Positions 33,950 to 42,514 of a stretch of DNA of 64,000 bases are shown here, in pieces. Both the position numbers and the translations under genes were made by a program. The notes under the pieces were generated by a model, which had not been told where the DNA came from, ran no database searches, and saw nothing but the letters and a program-made list of their open reading frames with translations. The number at the start of each line of letters is the position of its first letter. The first letter of the stretch is position 1. This DNA comes from CAZOHG01 sp964579725 (GTDB lineage: Bacteria; Zhuqueibacterota; JdFR-76; BMS3Abin05). The stretch is from positions 1 through 64,000 of the forward strand of contig CAZOHG010000015.1 in assembly GCA_964579725.1 (NCBI GenBank). Direction: 5' to 3'.

Positions 33950-35356
33950 ATGAAAAAATTTGACATTGGCATGGTGGGATTGGGTGTAATGGGGAGAAAT
34001 CTCGCCCTAAATATGGCGGACAAAGGATTCCGTGTGGCCGGATTCGATTTGGATGCCAAAAAGCGGGCGGAAGTTGCCGCTGTTTTTTCCGAAACGGAAA
34101 ATAGGGTGGCAAACAGCCTGCCGGAATTGGTGGCTCTGCTTGAGAAACCTCGAGTTTTAATGATGATGGTGCCGGCCGGGAAACCCGTGGACGATGTGAT
34201 TGGCGTGCTCAAACCCCATTTGGAGAAGGGGGATATTTTAATTGACGGTGGCAATTCTTTTTTCAAAGATACCGAGCGACGCAGTTTAGCTTTGGAGGCG
34301 GAGGGTTTTCAATTTATTGGTACGGGTGTGAGCGGCGGCGAATGGGGAGCCCTGCACGGTCCCAGTTTGATGCCCGGCGGTCAGGAGTCGGCCTACCGCC
34401 GTGTAGAAGAGATTTTTCTGGCCATTGCCGCCAAAACCGAAGACGGTCCGTGTTGTACGTACATCGGACCGCGCGGAGCGGGCCACTACGTCAAAATGGT
34501 GCACAACGGCATTGAATACGGTGACATGCAGCTCATTTCGGAAAGCTATTTTTTGCTGAAAAACGCCCTTCATTTGGAAGCTGAAGCGCTGCAAAAAATA
34601 TTTCAAGAGTGGAACAGACGGGAATTGCGTTCTTATCTCATTGACATTACGGCCAAAATTTTCGGAAAAATCGACCCCGATACGGGAAAGCCTCTGGTTG
34701 AGGTGATTTTGGACAAGGCAGGGCAAAAAGGAACGGGTAAGTGGACTTCCCAGAATGCGCTGGATGTGGGCGTGGCTATCCCGACCATTAACGCTGCCGT
34801 GGAAGCGCGGATTTTGTCCGCCTTTAAAGAGGAACGAACCGTAGCGGCGGAGATTCTCAAGGGGCCAGAGAAAACCTTTCAGGGGGAGCCGGAGCGGCTG
34901 GTGGAGGCCGTTTACGACGCCCTTTATCTTTCGAAAATCGTTTCGTATGCGCAGGGCATGGCTCTGTTGCGGTGGGCTTCTCGCGAATATGGGTACCATT
35001 TGAATTTAGCTGAAATTGCTCGTATTTGGAAAGGTGGGTGCATTATTCGCGCCCAATTGCTTACGCCCATTCAAAAGGCTTTTGAGAAAAATCCCGATTT
35101 GCCCAATTTAATGCTCGATCCCTATTTTGCTCCTATTCTAAACGACCGACAGGAAAATTGGAGATGGGTGGTGCAAGTGGCTGCCAAACTGGGAATCCCG
35201 GCTCTGGCTCTGAGCGATTCTTTATTCTATTTTGACAGCTACCGGCGCTCCCGCTTACCAGCCAATTTGCTTCAGGCTCAACGTGATTTTTTCGGCGCGC
35301 ACACCTACCAGCGCGTGGACAAACCCGGAACCTTTCACACGGAGTGGGAGGAATAA
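33950..35356 (+). CDS. gnd: 6-phosphogluconate dehydrogenase, decarboxylating
   Basis: A 468-residue enzyme that converts 6-phosphogluconate to ribulose 5-phosphate, CO2 and NAD(P)H. GMVGLGVMGRNLALNMADKG is the Rossmann start; GTGVSGGEWGALHGPSLMPGG and HYVKMVHNGIEYGDMQLI contain substrate ligands and the catalytic Lys; the C-terminal tail HTYQRVDKPGTFHTEW closes the partner's active site. Length is that of the long (E. coli type) form. ATG 33950 follows GCGGAGG. The pdxB-like gene starts 2 bases after its stop. It would connect the sugar-acid route to the pentose phosphate pathway. Confidence 0.96.
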   Translation: MKKFDIGMVGLGVMGRNLALNMADKGFRVAGFDLDAKKRAEVAAVFSETENRVANSLPELVALLEKPRVLMMMVPAGKPVDDVIGVLKPHLEKGDILIDGGNSFFKDTERRSLALEAEGFQFIGTGVSGGEWGALHGPSLMPGGQESAYRRVEEIFLAIAAKTEDGPCCTYIGPRGAGHYVKMVHNGIEYGDMQLISESYFLLKNALHLEAEALQKIFQEWNRRELRSYLIDITAKIFGKIDPDTGKPLVEVILDKAGQKGTGKWTSQNALDVGVAIPTINAAVEARILSAFKEERTVAAEILKGPEKTFQGEPERLVEAVYDALYLSKIVSYAQGMALLRWASREYGYHLNLAEIARIWKGGCIIRAQLLTPIQKAFEKNPDLPNLMLDPYFAPILNDRQENWRWVVQVAAKLGIPALALSDSLFYFDSYRRSRLPANLLQAQRDFFGAHTYQRVDKPGTFHTEWEE

Positions 35357-35358
35357 CC

Positions 35359-36561
35359 GTGTCCGATCGAAAAGGTGACGGGTTGAAACGTCGCAATCTT
35401 AAAATTGTAGCAGATGAAAATATCCCCTTTGTTCGGGAGATGTTTTCCGAATTGGGAAGTGTGCAAACGATTTCTGGACGTCTCATTGGCCCTGAAACCG
35501 TTCGAAATGCCGATATTTTGTTGGTACGCTCTATTACCAGGGTTGACCGCAGTCTGTTGGAAGGAAGTTCCGTTAAATTTGTGGGAACGGCTACCATCGG
35601 CACCGACCACATCGACGAAATGTTCTTGAAGGAAACCGGCATCGGCTTCTCCAATGCCCCGGGTTCCAATGCCAATTCCGTCGCAGAATATGTTTTTGCC
35701 GCCCTTTTGGAATTCTCGGTTGTTCAGGGTTGGAAGTTGGAAGACAAATCTCTTGGGGTGATCGGCGTCGGGCATATTGGGAGTCGTGTTGCGCGCCGGG
35801 CACGCGCCCTTGGCATGACCGTTTTAGAGAATGACCCGCCGCTGCAGAGGAAAACCCACGAACCTCGATTTGTTTCCCTAAAAACGGCTCTGCAAGCGGA
35901 CATCGTTACTTTTCACGTTCCCCTGACTTTGGAGGGTCGGGACAAAACCTTTCACCTGCTCAGTGCGGAAAACGTAGACGAGCTTTCACCAAACGTCCTT
36001 TTAATCAACGCTTCACGCGGCCCCGTTGTTGACAATGCCGTTTTAAAGATGGCCCTAAAGAATCGACAAGTGGCCTCGGCCATTTTGGATGTGTGGGAAA
36101 ACGAGCCCACTATTGACGCGGAGCTGCTGGCACAGGTTTTTTTAGGCACCCCGCATATTGCGGGGTATTCTTTGGACGGGAAAGCCAACGGAACACAGAT
36201 GATTTACGACGCGGTGTGCCGATTTTTGGGAAAGGAGCCGACCCGGAAGGTCTCTGAATTTTTGCCCCCTGCAGCGCGTCCGCAAATTTTCTGGCAGCCC
36301 ACAGGTGGCAGCGACGAAACCCAACTGCGTGAAATTGTGCAGCAAGTTTACGCCATTCGAAAAGACGATGCCAGACTACGAAAAATATTGGAATTGCCCG
36401 AGTCCAAGCGGGGAGCCTATTTTGACCAATTGCGGAAAAACTACCCCGTTCGCCGGGAATTCGGGAACACGCATGTTGTGTTGCCCCGCAAACCGGCGTC
36501 GGACGCGTTGGCGGAAAAACTGAAAATCCTTGGATTTCAAATCGAGTGGGCGGAAAAATGA
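35359..36561 (+). CDS. pdxB: 4-phosphoerythronate dehydrogenase
   Basis: A 400-residue D-2-hydroxyacid dehydrogenase of the PdxB type. The NAD motif is GVIGVGHIGSRVARRARALGM; the catalytic Arg is in INASRGPVVDNA, Glu in WENEPTIDAELL and His in GTPHIAGYSLDGKANGTQM, the last segment being diagnostic of PdxB. It oxidises 4-phosphoerythronate to 2-oxo-3-hydroxy-4-phosphobutanoate, a step of DXP-dependent vitamin B6 synthesis. The GTG at 35359 has GGGAGG 7 bases upstream; another in-frame GTG at 35344 lies inside gnd. Being tightly coupled to gnd is striking because 4-phosphoerythronate is a known inhibitor of that enzyme. Confidence 0.88.
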   Translation: MSDRKGDGLKRRNLKIVADENIPFVREMFSELGSVQTISGRLIGPETVRNADILLVRSITRVDRSLLEGSSVKFVGTATIGTDHIDEMFLKETGIGFSNAPGSNANSVAEYVFAALLEFSVVQGWKLEDKSLGVIGVGHIGSRVARRARALGMTVLENDPPLQRKTHEPRFVSLKTALQADIVTFHVPLTLEGRDKTFHLLSAENVDELSPNVLLINASRGPVVDNAVLKMALKNRQVASAILDVWENEPTIDAELLAQVFLGTPHIAGYSLDGKANGTQMIYDAVCRFLGKEPTRKVSEFLPPAARPQIFWQPTGGSDETQLREIVQQVYAIRKDDARLRKILELPESKRGAYFDQLRKNYPVRREFGNTHVVLPRKPASDALAEKLKILGFQIEWAEK

Positions 36562-37814
36562 CAATAGGTAAAGAAGTATTAAATGGCTTTTTAAGCGACG
36601 ACGACGTGCGGGAACTCCTTACTCAGGCATTGGCTCGGCTTTCTTTGAAAAACAAAAGAGTGCTGGCCATTATTCCCGATCACACACGAACAGCGCCCAT
36701 GGCTTTGTTTTTTCATGCTTTGTACGATTTAATCGGGCACCAGGTAAAAGCGCTCGACTACTTGGTGGCGCTGGGAACCCACCCCGAAGAGCCCATTGAC
36801 GACACGCTAAAACGTGTTGGGATTTCCCGTTCGGAATGGGAGAGCCGTTACAAAAACGTCCACTTTTTCAATCACCAGTGGAAAAATCCCGAAATGCTGC
36901 GAACCATTGGTTGGTTGGAACCCGACGAAATTGCGGAACTCTCGGGCGGATTAATGCGCGAGCGCGTGCCGATCACCGTGAACAAATTGATTTTCGATTA
37001 CGACCAAATTTTTATTCTGGGCCCCACGTTTCCGCACGAGGTAGTGGGATTTTCAGGGGGGAATAAATATTTTTTCCCCGGTATTTCAGGGGAGGAAATC
37101 ATTCATTTTTTCCATTGGCTCGGGGCAGTCATTACCAATCTGAAAATCATCGGTCGGAAGTGGACGCCAACCCGTGCGGTGGTGGATCGTGCGGCGGAAT
37201 TTATTCCCATTCCCACGCTTCTTTTTGCCTTTGTGGTGCACCCGGTGCAATTGGCGGGACTGTACATCGGGCCGCCGAAGGAGGCCTGGGAAAAGGCAGC
37301 GGATTTGTCCGAGAAGCTCCACATTGAATACAAAAACCACCCCTACCGCTTGGTGTTGGGTGTGGCTCCCGAAATGTACGACGACATTTGGACAGCCGGA
37401 AAAGTGATGTACAAATCGGAGCCGATCGTGGCAGACGGCGGCGAGGTAATAATTTACGCCCCCCATATTACGGAGGTCTCGTACGTGCATGGGAAACTTT
37501 TGGACCGGGTGGGGTACCACGTCCGCGATTATTTTTTAAAGCAGGAAGAAAAATTTCGGTGGGTGCCCGGAGCTATTAAAGCGCATTCAACCCACGTGCG
37601 GGGTGTCGGGAGCTTTGAAAACGGCGTGGAAAAACCAAGGGTGCAGGTTACGCTGGCAACAGGCATTCCAAAAGAACGCTGTGAACGGATTAATCTGGGC
37701 TACCGGGATCCGGCTTCCATTCGTGTGGAGGATTTTTGGGGGCGTGAAGAAGAAGGCATTTTGGTGATTCCGCACGCCGGGGAAAAATTGTTTCGTTTGA
37801 AATCGGCACAATAA
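36558..37814 (+). CDS. LarA-family nickel-pincer-nucleotide racemase/epimerase
   Basis: A 418-residue protein of the lactate racemase (LarA, DUF2088) family. IIPDHTRTAP (about 35-44) is the LarA start motif and GPTFPHEVVGFSGGNKYFFPGISG (about 155-178) contains the His and Lys expected to hold the nickel-pincer nucleotide. LarA homologues racemise or epimerise several 2-hydroxyacids, not only lactate. The ATG overlaps the pdxB stop (ATGA at 36558-36561), so the substrate is probably a sugar acid of this pathway, e.g. an aldonate epimerised at C2. The cofactor genes larB, larC and larE are not in the window. Confidence 0.82.
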   Translation: MTIGKEVLNGFLSDDDVRELLTQALARLSLKNKRVLAIIPDHTRTAPMALFFHALYDLIGHQVKALDYLVALGTHPEEPIDDTLKRVGISRSEWESRYKNVHFFNHQWKNPEMLRTIGWLEPDEIAELSGGLMRERVPITVNKLIFDYDQIFILGPTFPHEVVGFSGGNKYFFPGISGEEIIHFFHWLGAVITNLKIIGRKWTPTRAVVDRAAEFIPIPTLLFAFVVHPVQLAGLYIGPPKEAWEKAADLSEKLHIEYKNHPYRLVLGVAPEMYDDIWTAGKVMYKSEPIVADGGEVIIYAPHITEVSYVHGKLLDRVGYHVRDYFLKQEEKFRWVPGAIKAHSTHVRGVGSFENGVEKPRVQVTLATGIPKERCERINLGYRDPASIRVEDFWGREEEGILVIPHAGEKLFRLKSAQ

Positions 37815-38120
37815 TCGCACGAAATTCGAGCTGCAGGGAGGGTTTCGAAGGCGAAAAGAAAGATGGCGGGGAAATTTTCTTTAAAAAATTTCTGAGCGCT
37901 GTTCATTGCCACGATGTTTAGATGATTGGGTGAAAAGAAGTTTAGCCCAAAAAAATCAGCCCTGAGCGAAAGCCCCGGGCTATGAAATTCAGATCCGGTT
38001 TATTTTTAGGGCATTCCTTTCATTGGTGGACAAAACCGGGGGTTGTCCTTTTGTACCCATTTGTTCTGTTCACTTCAGTTTTTGTCGTAGGGTGTTTTGT
38101 CGTAGGAGGTTGGCGAAAAA
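37815..38120. other. Intergenic region larA-like to pfk
   Basis: These 306 bases hold a GC-rich hairpin (37958-37981) and, just before the next gene, a tandem repeat of TTTTGTCGTAGG (38080-38091 and 38095-38106, period 15), the second copy of which runs into the ribosome-binding site. I see no gene. Confidence 0.5.
37951..37981 (-). terminator. Hairpin with U-run on the minus strand, REP-like
   Basis: AGCCCTGAGCGAAAGCCCCGGGCT (37958-37981) folds with an AGCCC/GGGCT outer stem and a GC-GAAA-GC tip; seven A residues flank it on the left, so on the minus strand it ends in U-rich sequence. As there is no minus-strand gene here, it may be a dispersed repeat or serve as a weak transcription barrier between larA-like and pfk. 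Confidence 0.4.
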
Positions 38121-39410
38121 ATGACTTCTAAGAAAAATGTGGTGGTGGCCCAATCCGGGGGGCCCTCGGCGGTCATTAACAATTCTTTGCGCGGAATAAT
38201 TGAAACGTGTCAGCAACATAGGGGCGTGTTTGGCAAGATTTACGGCGGATTTCACGGAATTGAGGGAATTCTCAAAGAGGAATTACTGGATCTTTCCGCC
38301 CAGCCGAAAGAGGAAATTGCTCTCCTGCGCACCACACCGGGCGCTGGGGCAATTGGAACCTGCCGCTACAAGCTAAAAGAACACCAGACGGAGGATTTTC
38401 AGCGTGTTTTGGACGTCTTCAAAGCGCACAATGTGGGGTATTTTTTCTACATCGGCGGCAACGATTCCATGGACACCGCTCACAAGGTAAGCCTGTTGGC
38501 GGAAAGAGAGGGACTGGACCTTGTGGCCATTGGCGTTCCCAAAACAATTGACAACGACGTCGGAGATTCCGAGTTTCGGCTCATTGACCACACACCGGGC
38601 TACGGGAGCACGGCGCGCTACTGGGCCCATTTGATTCAAGCCGCTAATGAAGAAAATCGCGGTTCTTCTCCGGCCGACCCCGTTTTGGTTCTGCAGGCGA
38701 TGGGACGGAAAATCGGATTTATTCCGGCTGCAGCTCGATTGGGAGACCCCGAGCGGAAGATGCCGTTGCAAATCTACATGCCGGAATCGGGGCTTACGTT
38801 GGAAGAACTGGCTGACCGCGTGAATGCTGAATTGCTTCGGAGCGGGCGCTGTCTGGTGGTGGTGAGTGAGGGGTTTGACGTGGGAGCCCTCGGTGAGGTC
38901 AAGGATGCCTTCGGACACACGGAATTCAGCGCAAGCCGGCTGACGGTTCAGCAGGTCGTGGTGAACTATTTGAATCAAGTGGGACTCAAGGCCAGGGGCG
39001 CCGCCCGTGGGCAGGTGCCTGGAACCGATCAAAGGCACGCCATGATTTATGCTTCGACGGTCGATTTGGACGAAGCGTACCGTGTGGCCGAAAAAGCCGT
39101 GGAATTGGCCGTCACAGGAGAAAACGGCAAAATGGCCACAATTTTGCGTACGCCGGGGCCGGTTTATTCCGTGCGGTACGACAAGGTTGATTTGGAAAAG
39201 GTGGCCAATTCCGAGCGCGCCTTTCCGAAGGAATGGTTGGCGGACAATCAAGTAGATGTAACCGACGATTTTATTCGCTACGCCCGGCCGCTTTTGGGCA
39301 ACGATTGGGTCAGCGTGCCGCTTGTGGAAGGGATCCAACGATTCGCCCGATTAAACCCGATTTTTGCGGAAAAGAAATTGAACCCTTACGTCCCGCAGGC
39401 CTACCGGTGA
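38121..39410 (+). CDS. 6-phosphofructokinase, probably PPi-dependent
   Basis: A 429-residue phosphofructokinase of the PPi-PFK group. AQSGGPSAVIN begins the protein; the phosphoryl-donor loop is YIGGNDSMDTA (Asp where ATP enzymes have Gly) and PKTIDND has Lys where ATP enzymes usually have Gly, both marks of pyrophosphate use. Substrate residues are in GRKIGFIPAAARLG and DQRHAMIYAS. It acts reversibly between fructose 6-phosphate and fructose 1,6-bisphosphate, and PPi-PFKs can also use sedoheptulose 7-phosphate, which would fit this pentose-phosphate-linked cluster. AGGAGG lies 11 bases before the ATG. Confidence 0.92.
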   Translation: MTSKKNVVVAQSGGPSAVINNSLRGIIETCQQHRGVFGKIYGGFHGIEGILKEELLDLSAQPKEEIALLRTTPGAGAIGTCRYKLKEHQTEDFQRVLDVFKAHNVGYFFYIGGNDSMDTAHKVSLLAEREGLDLVAIGVPKTIDNDVGDSEFRLIDHTPGYGSTARYWAHLIQAANEENRGSSPADPVLVLQAMGRKIGFIPAAARLGDPERKMPLQIYMPESGLTLEELADRVNAELLRSGRCLVVVSEGFDVGALGEVKDAFGHTEFSASRLTVQQVVVNYLNQVGLKARGAARGQVPGTDQRHAMIYASTVDLDEAYRVAEKAVELAVTGENGKMATILRTPGPVYSVRYDKVDLEKVANSERAFPKEWLADNQVDVTDDFIRYARPLLGNDWVSVPLVEGIQRFARLNPIFAEKKLNPYVPQAYR

Positions 39411-39518
39411 ACAAGCCGTCGAGGCAGTTGGAGGAAAATAATTTTCCTGAACTCAAAAAAGCGGTTAGAGGGAATTTAAAAGTAAGAAGTAGACATTTCC
39501 TACATACGAGGAGGAAGC

Positions 39519-40424
39519 ATGGTTTCGGCAGCGCAGAAAAAATTGGCGGAATTCAGCCCTGAACACGACTATTTTGTGGGAATCGATTCGGACGGGTGTG
39601 CTTTTGACACCATGGAATTGAAACACAAGGAATGTTTTATTCCGAATATTATTAAACACTGGAACCTTCAGGCCGTTTCCAAATACGCCCGCGAAGCGGC
39701 CGAATTTGTTAATCTCTATTCCAAATGGAGAGGAATCAATCGGTTCCCGGCGTTGGTCAAGGTGTTTGATCTTCTCAGGGATCGCCCTGAAGTGCGCCGG
39801 CGCGCCGCCAGAATTCCGGAGGTGCCGTCGCTACAAAAATTTATTGCGTCCGGCGTGCCGCTGGGCAATCCTGCCCTCGAACAGGCCGTTGAGCAAACGC
39901 AGGATCCCATTCTCAAACAGGCGTTGGTCTGGAGTTTGGCCGTGAATACTACCGTGGCGGAAATGGTACACGGCGTGCCGCCCTTTCCGTTTGTGCAGGA
40001 GAGTTTGGAAAAACTGTCCGCTCAGGCGGATGTGATTGTTGTTTCGGCAACACCCGTGGAAGCGTTGGAGCGTGAATGGAAAGAGCACAAAATTGATCGC
40101 TACGTGAGCGTTATTGCCGGACAGGAAATGGGCAGCAAAAAGGAGCATCTGCAGTTGGCTACCGGTGGCAAATATGCTCCCGACCACGTGCTCATGATCG
40201 GAGACGCGCCGGGTGATCTTCGGGCGGCAAAGGCAAACGGCGCCCTCTTTTATCCCATTAACCCCGGCCATGAAGAGGCTTCGTGGGAACGGTTCTACCG
40301 TGAAATTTTAGACCTGTTTTTGCGCGGTGGGTACACAGCGGAAGTGGAATCCCGTTTTATTGAGGAATTCGATCGGTATTTACCCGAAAATCCACCGTGG
40401 AAAACGGAGCAAAAATTCCGTTGA
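39519..40424 (+). CDS. HAD superfamily hydrolase
   Basis: A 301-residue HAD phosphatase. Motif I is GIDSDGCAFDTM (nucleophile Asp and Asp+2), motif II is VIVVSATPVEAL, motif III a Lys near QEMGSKKEHL and motif IV VLMIGDAPGDLRAA. A helical cap of about 130 residues follows motif I. It may dephosphorylate a sugar phosphate or sugar-acid phosphate of the cluster; the substrate is unknown. A strong GAGGAGG precedes the ATG at 39519. Confidence 0.85.
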   Translation: MVSAAQKKLAEFSPEHDYFVGIDSDGCAFDTMELKHKECFIPNIIKHWNLQAVSKYAREAAEFVNLYSKWRGINRFPALVKVFDLLRDRPEVRRRAARIPEVPSLQKFIASGVPLGNPALEQAVEQTQDPILKQALVWSLAVNTTVAEMVHGVPPFPFVQESLEKLSAQADVIVVSATPVEALEREWKEHKIDRYVSVIAGQEMGSKKEHLQLATGGKYAPDHVLMIGDAPGDLRAAKANGALFYPINPGHEEASWERFYREILDLFLRGGYTAEVESRFIEEFDRYLPENPPWKTEQKFR

Positions 40425-40567
40425 TTTTTCCCCGCAAATTTTTAAATTAGAAAATCTGGTTTCGGAAGAAGCAACTACTGACCGCAAACCGACCGTGAAA
40501 AACGGGGCTGTTCGTAAGGGGGGAGCGAAGCGAGGTTGATAGTCACGAAAAGAAAGGGATTCTGAGA

Positions 40568-42253
40568 ATGGCCAAAAAAAGAATTGCTCTGGGTTTGGAT
40601 TTTGGTACGGAGTCCGGGCGTGTTATTCTGGTGGATGTTCAAACCGGAGAAGAATTGGCGACGGTCGTCAAAAATTACCCTCACGGCGTAATGGACACTG
40701 TTTTGCCCGATGGGAAAACCGCCCTGCCTCCGGATTGGGCACTGCAAGACCCAATGGATTATGTGACCGTTACGCAGGACATCGTCCCCGAAGCCTTGCG
40801 TCAGGCCGGAGTGTCTGCTGAGCAGATCGTGGGAATTGGGGTCGATTTTACGTCTTGTACGATTTTGCCAACTCTGGCGGACGGGCGGCCTCTTTGTACC
40901 CTGGAAGAATTCCAGTCGGAGCCGCACGCCTACGTGAAGCTCTGGAAACATCATGCCGCGCAGCCTGAGGCGGACGAAATCAACATGCTGGCCGAAAAGC
41001 GGGGGGAACCGTTTTTGAAGCGCTACGGTGGGAAAATTTCGTCCGAATGGCTTTTCCCCAAAGCGCTGCAAATACTACACGAAGCACCAGCGGTTTACGA
41101 ACGAGCGGAAAAGATTATTGAAGCCGGCGATTGGTTGGTCTGGCAATTGACCGGAAACGAACGCCGCAGTGCGTGTCAGGCGGGATACAAAGCCCTTTGG
41201 AGCAAATCGGAGGGCTACCCGTCGGAGGATTTCTTCGGAGCTTTGGATCCCCGATTTGCCAAAATCGTGGACGAAAAGCTTTCTCGCACAATTTACCCCG
41301 TGGGGGCTTTGGCAGGCGGTTTAACCTCAGCCATGGCAGAAGCCCTTTCGTTAAAAGAGGGCACCCCGGTTGGCGTGGGCATTATTGACGCTCATGCCGC
41401 CTTGTTGGGAAGCTCCGTGGCGGAGCCTGCAAAAATGGTGCTGGTTTTGGGGACCTCCACCTGTCACATGGTTCTGGGAGAAAAAAATATTCCCGCCGAG
41501 GGAATTGCCGGCATTGTGGAAGACGGCATTGTCCCTGGTCTGGTGGCGTACGAATCGGGGCAGTCCGCCGTGGGCGACATTTTTGCCTGGTTTATGAAAT
41601 CATCCGTTCCAACTGAATACCAGGAAGCCGCACAAAAAGCAGGCCTCGACCTTTACAAATGGATGGAGAAAAAGGCGGCGGAAGGAAAAGCCGGGCAAAG
41701 CGGACTGCTGGCATTGGATTGGTGGAACGGCAACCGTTCCGTTTTAATGGATGCAACGCTTTCGGGGCTCATGGTGGGAATGACATTGGCCACCAAACCG
41801 GAAGAAATTTATCGGGCACTCATTGAGGCGACCGCTTTTGGAACACGAAAGATAATTCAAACGCACGAGGAACAAGGGGTTCCCGTAACCGAATTGTACG
41901 CCTGCGGTGGTTTGGCTGAAAAGAACGAACTTCTGCTACAAATTTACGCCGACGTCACGGGACGAGAAATCCGTGTCGCCGACTCGCAGCAGGCAGCCGC
42001 ATTGGGTGCCGCAATTATCGGTGCTATTGCCGCCGGAAAGGAACGAGGTGGCTACGATGATTTTCAGGAAGCCACCCAAAAAATGGCGCGTCTCAAAGAT
42101 GTGGTCTATCGCCCAAATCCTGAAAACAAAGAGATTTACGACCGTTTGTACGAGAAATATATTCAGTTACATGACTATTTCGGGCTATCTGAACGGGGTT
42201 TCATGCGTGAATTAAGACAGATTAAACTAAAAACGCTCGGAATAGCAGAGTAG
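40568..42253 (+). CDS. araB: Ribulokinase
   Basis: A 561-residue FGGY kinase of the AraB type: GLDFGTESGRVILVD at the N-terminus, VGIGVDFTSCTILP, SSEWLFPKALQIL, LALDWWNGNRSVLMD near residue 385 and YACGGLAEKNELLLQIYADVTGREI in the ATP-binding C-terminal half. It phosphorylates L- (or D-) ribulose to the 5-phosphate. araA and araD are not in the window, so it may serve ribulose derived from several sources. It is the last gene of the sugar cluster; a long hairpin follows at 42283. Confidence 0.9.
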   Translation: MAKKRIALGLDFGTESGRVILVDVQTGEELATVVKNYPHGVMDTVLPDGKTALPPDWALQDPMDYVTVTQDIVPEALRQAGVSAEQIVGIGVDFTSCTILPTLADGRPLCTLEEFQSEPHAYVKLWKHHAAQPEADEINMLAEKRGEPFLKRYGGKISSEWLFPKALQILHEAPAVYERAEKIIEAGDWLVWQLTGNERRSACQAGYKALWSKSEGYPSEDFFGALDPRFAKIVDEKLSRTIYPVGALAGGLTSAMAEALSLKEGTPVGVGIIDAHAALLGSSVAEPAKMVLVLGTSTCHMVLGEKNIPAEGIAGIVEDGIVPGLVAYESGQSAVGDIFAWFMKSSVPTEYQEAAQKAGLDLYKWMEKKAAEGKAGQSGLLALDWWNGNRSVLMDATLSGLMVGMTLATKPEEIYRALIEATAFGTRKIIQTHEEQGVPVTELYACGGLAEKNELLLQIYADVTGREIRVADSQQAAALGAAIIGAIAAGKERGGYDDFQEATQKMARLKDVVYRPNPENKEIYDRLYEKYIQLHDYFGLSERGFMRELRQIKLKTLGIAE

Positions 42254-42282
42254 GTTTCCCCTGGCGAAAGTTTCTTTTCTTG

Positions 42283-42325
42283 GGTCGTTTGATTCGGCAG
42301 ATGTTTCATTCGCCGAATCACGACC
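42283..42325. repeat. Long inverted repeat after araB
   Basis: GGTCG-TT-TGATTCGGC pairs with GCCGAATCACGACC around a 13-base loop: 14 bp with a 2-base bulge. No U-run follows, so it may be a factor-dependent terminator or a processing/stability element at the araB 3' end. It separates the sugar cluster from the cytochrome operon promoter. Confidence 0.55.
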
Positions 42326-42423
42326 TCTTCAGTTAAAGGAAGAATACATTTTCGTGTCGCGCATCCTGCGCGGCTTCTTAAATCTTTCTCGCCGCGATTT
42401 TTTTTAAATCGGTCACTTTTCTC

Positions 42424-42453
42424 TTGACATTTCAAAAAAATGCACTATATTAT
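42424..42453 (+). promoter_or_regulatory. Promoter of the cytochrome-rhodanese operon
   Basis: A consensus -35 TTGACA (42424-42429) with either TATATT (16-base spacer, 42446-42451) or TATTAT (18-base spacer, 42448-42453) as -10. It lies about 65 bases before the cytochrome start, in sharply AT-rich sequence. Confidence 0.7.
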
Positions 42454-42514
42454 TTTCGAGTAAAATCAATAAAAACAATAGCAGTTTTTCAGCAATGGGC
42501 AGGAGGTTTACGTG

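Noticed and set aside
38080..38106. Two TTTTGTCGTAGG copies before pfk as an operator
   Set aside because: Only one short tandem duplication that runs into the ribosome-binding site; slippage is a sufficient explanation.
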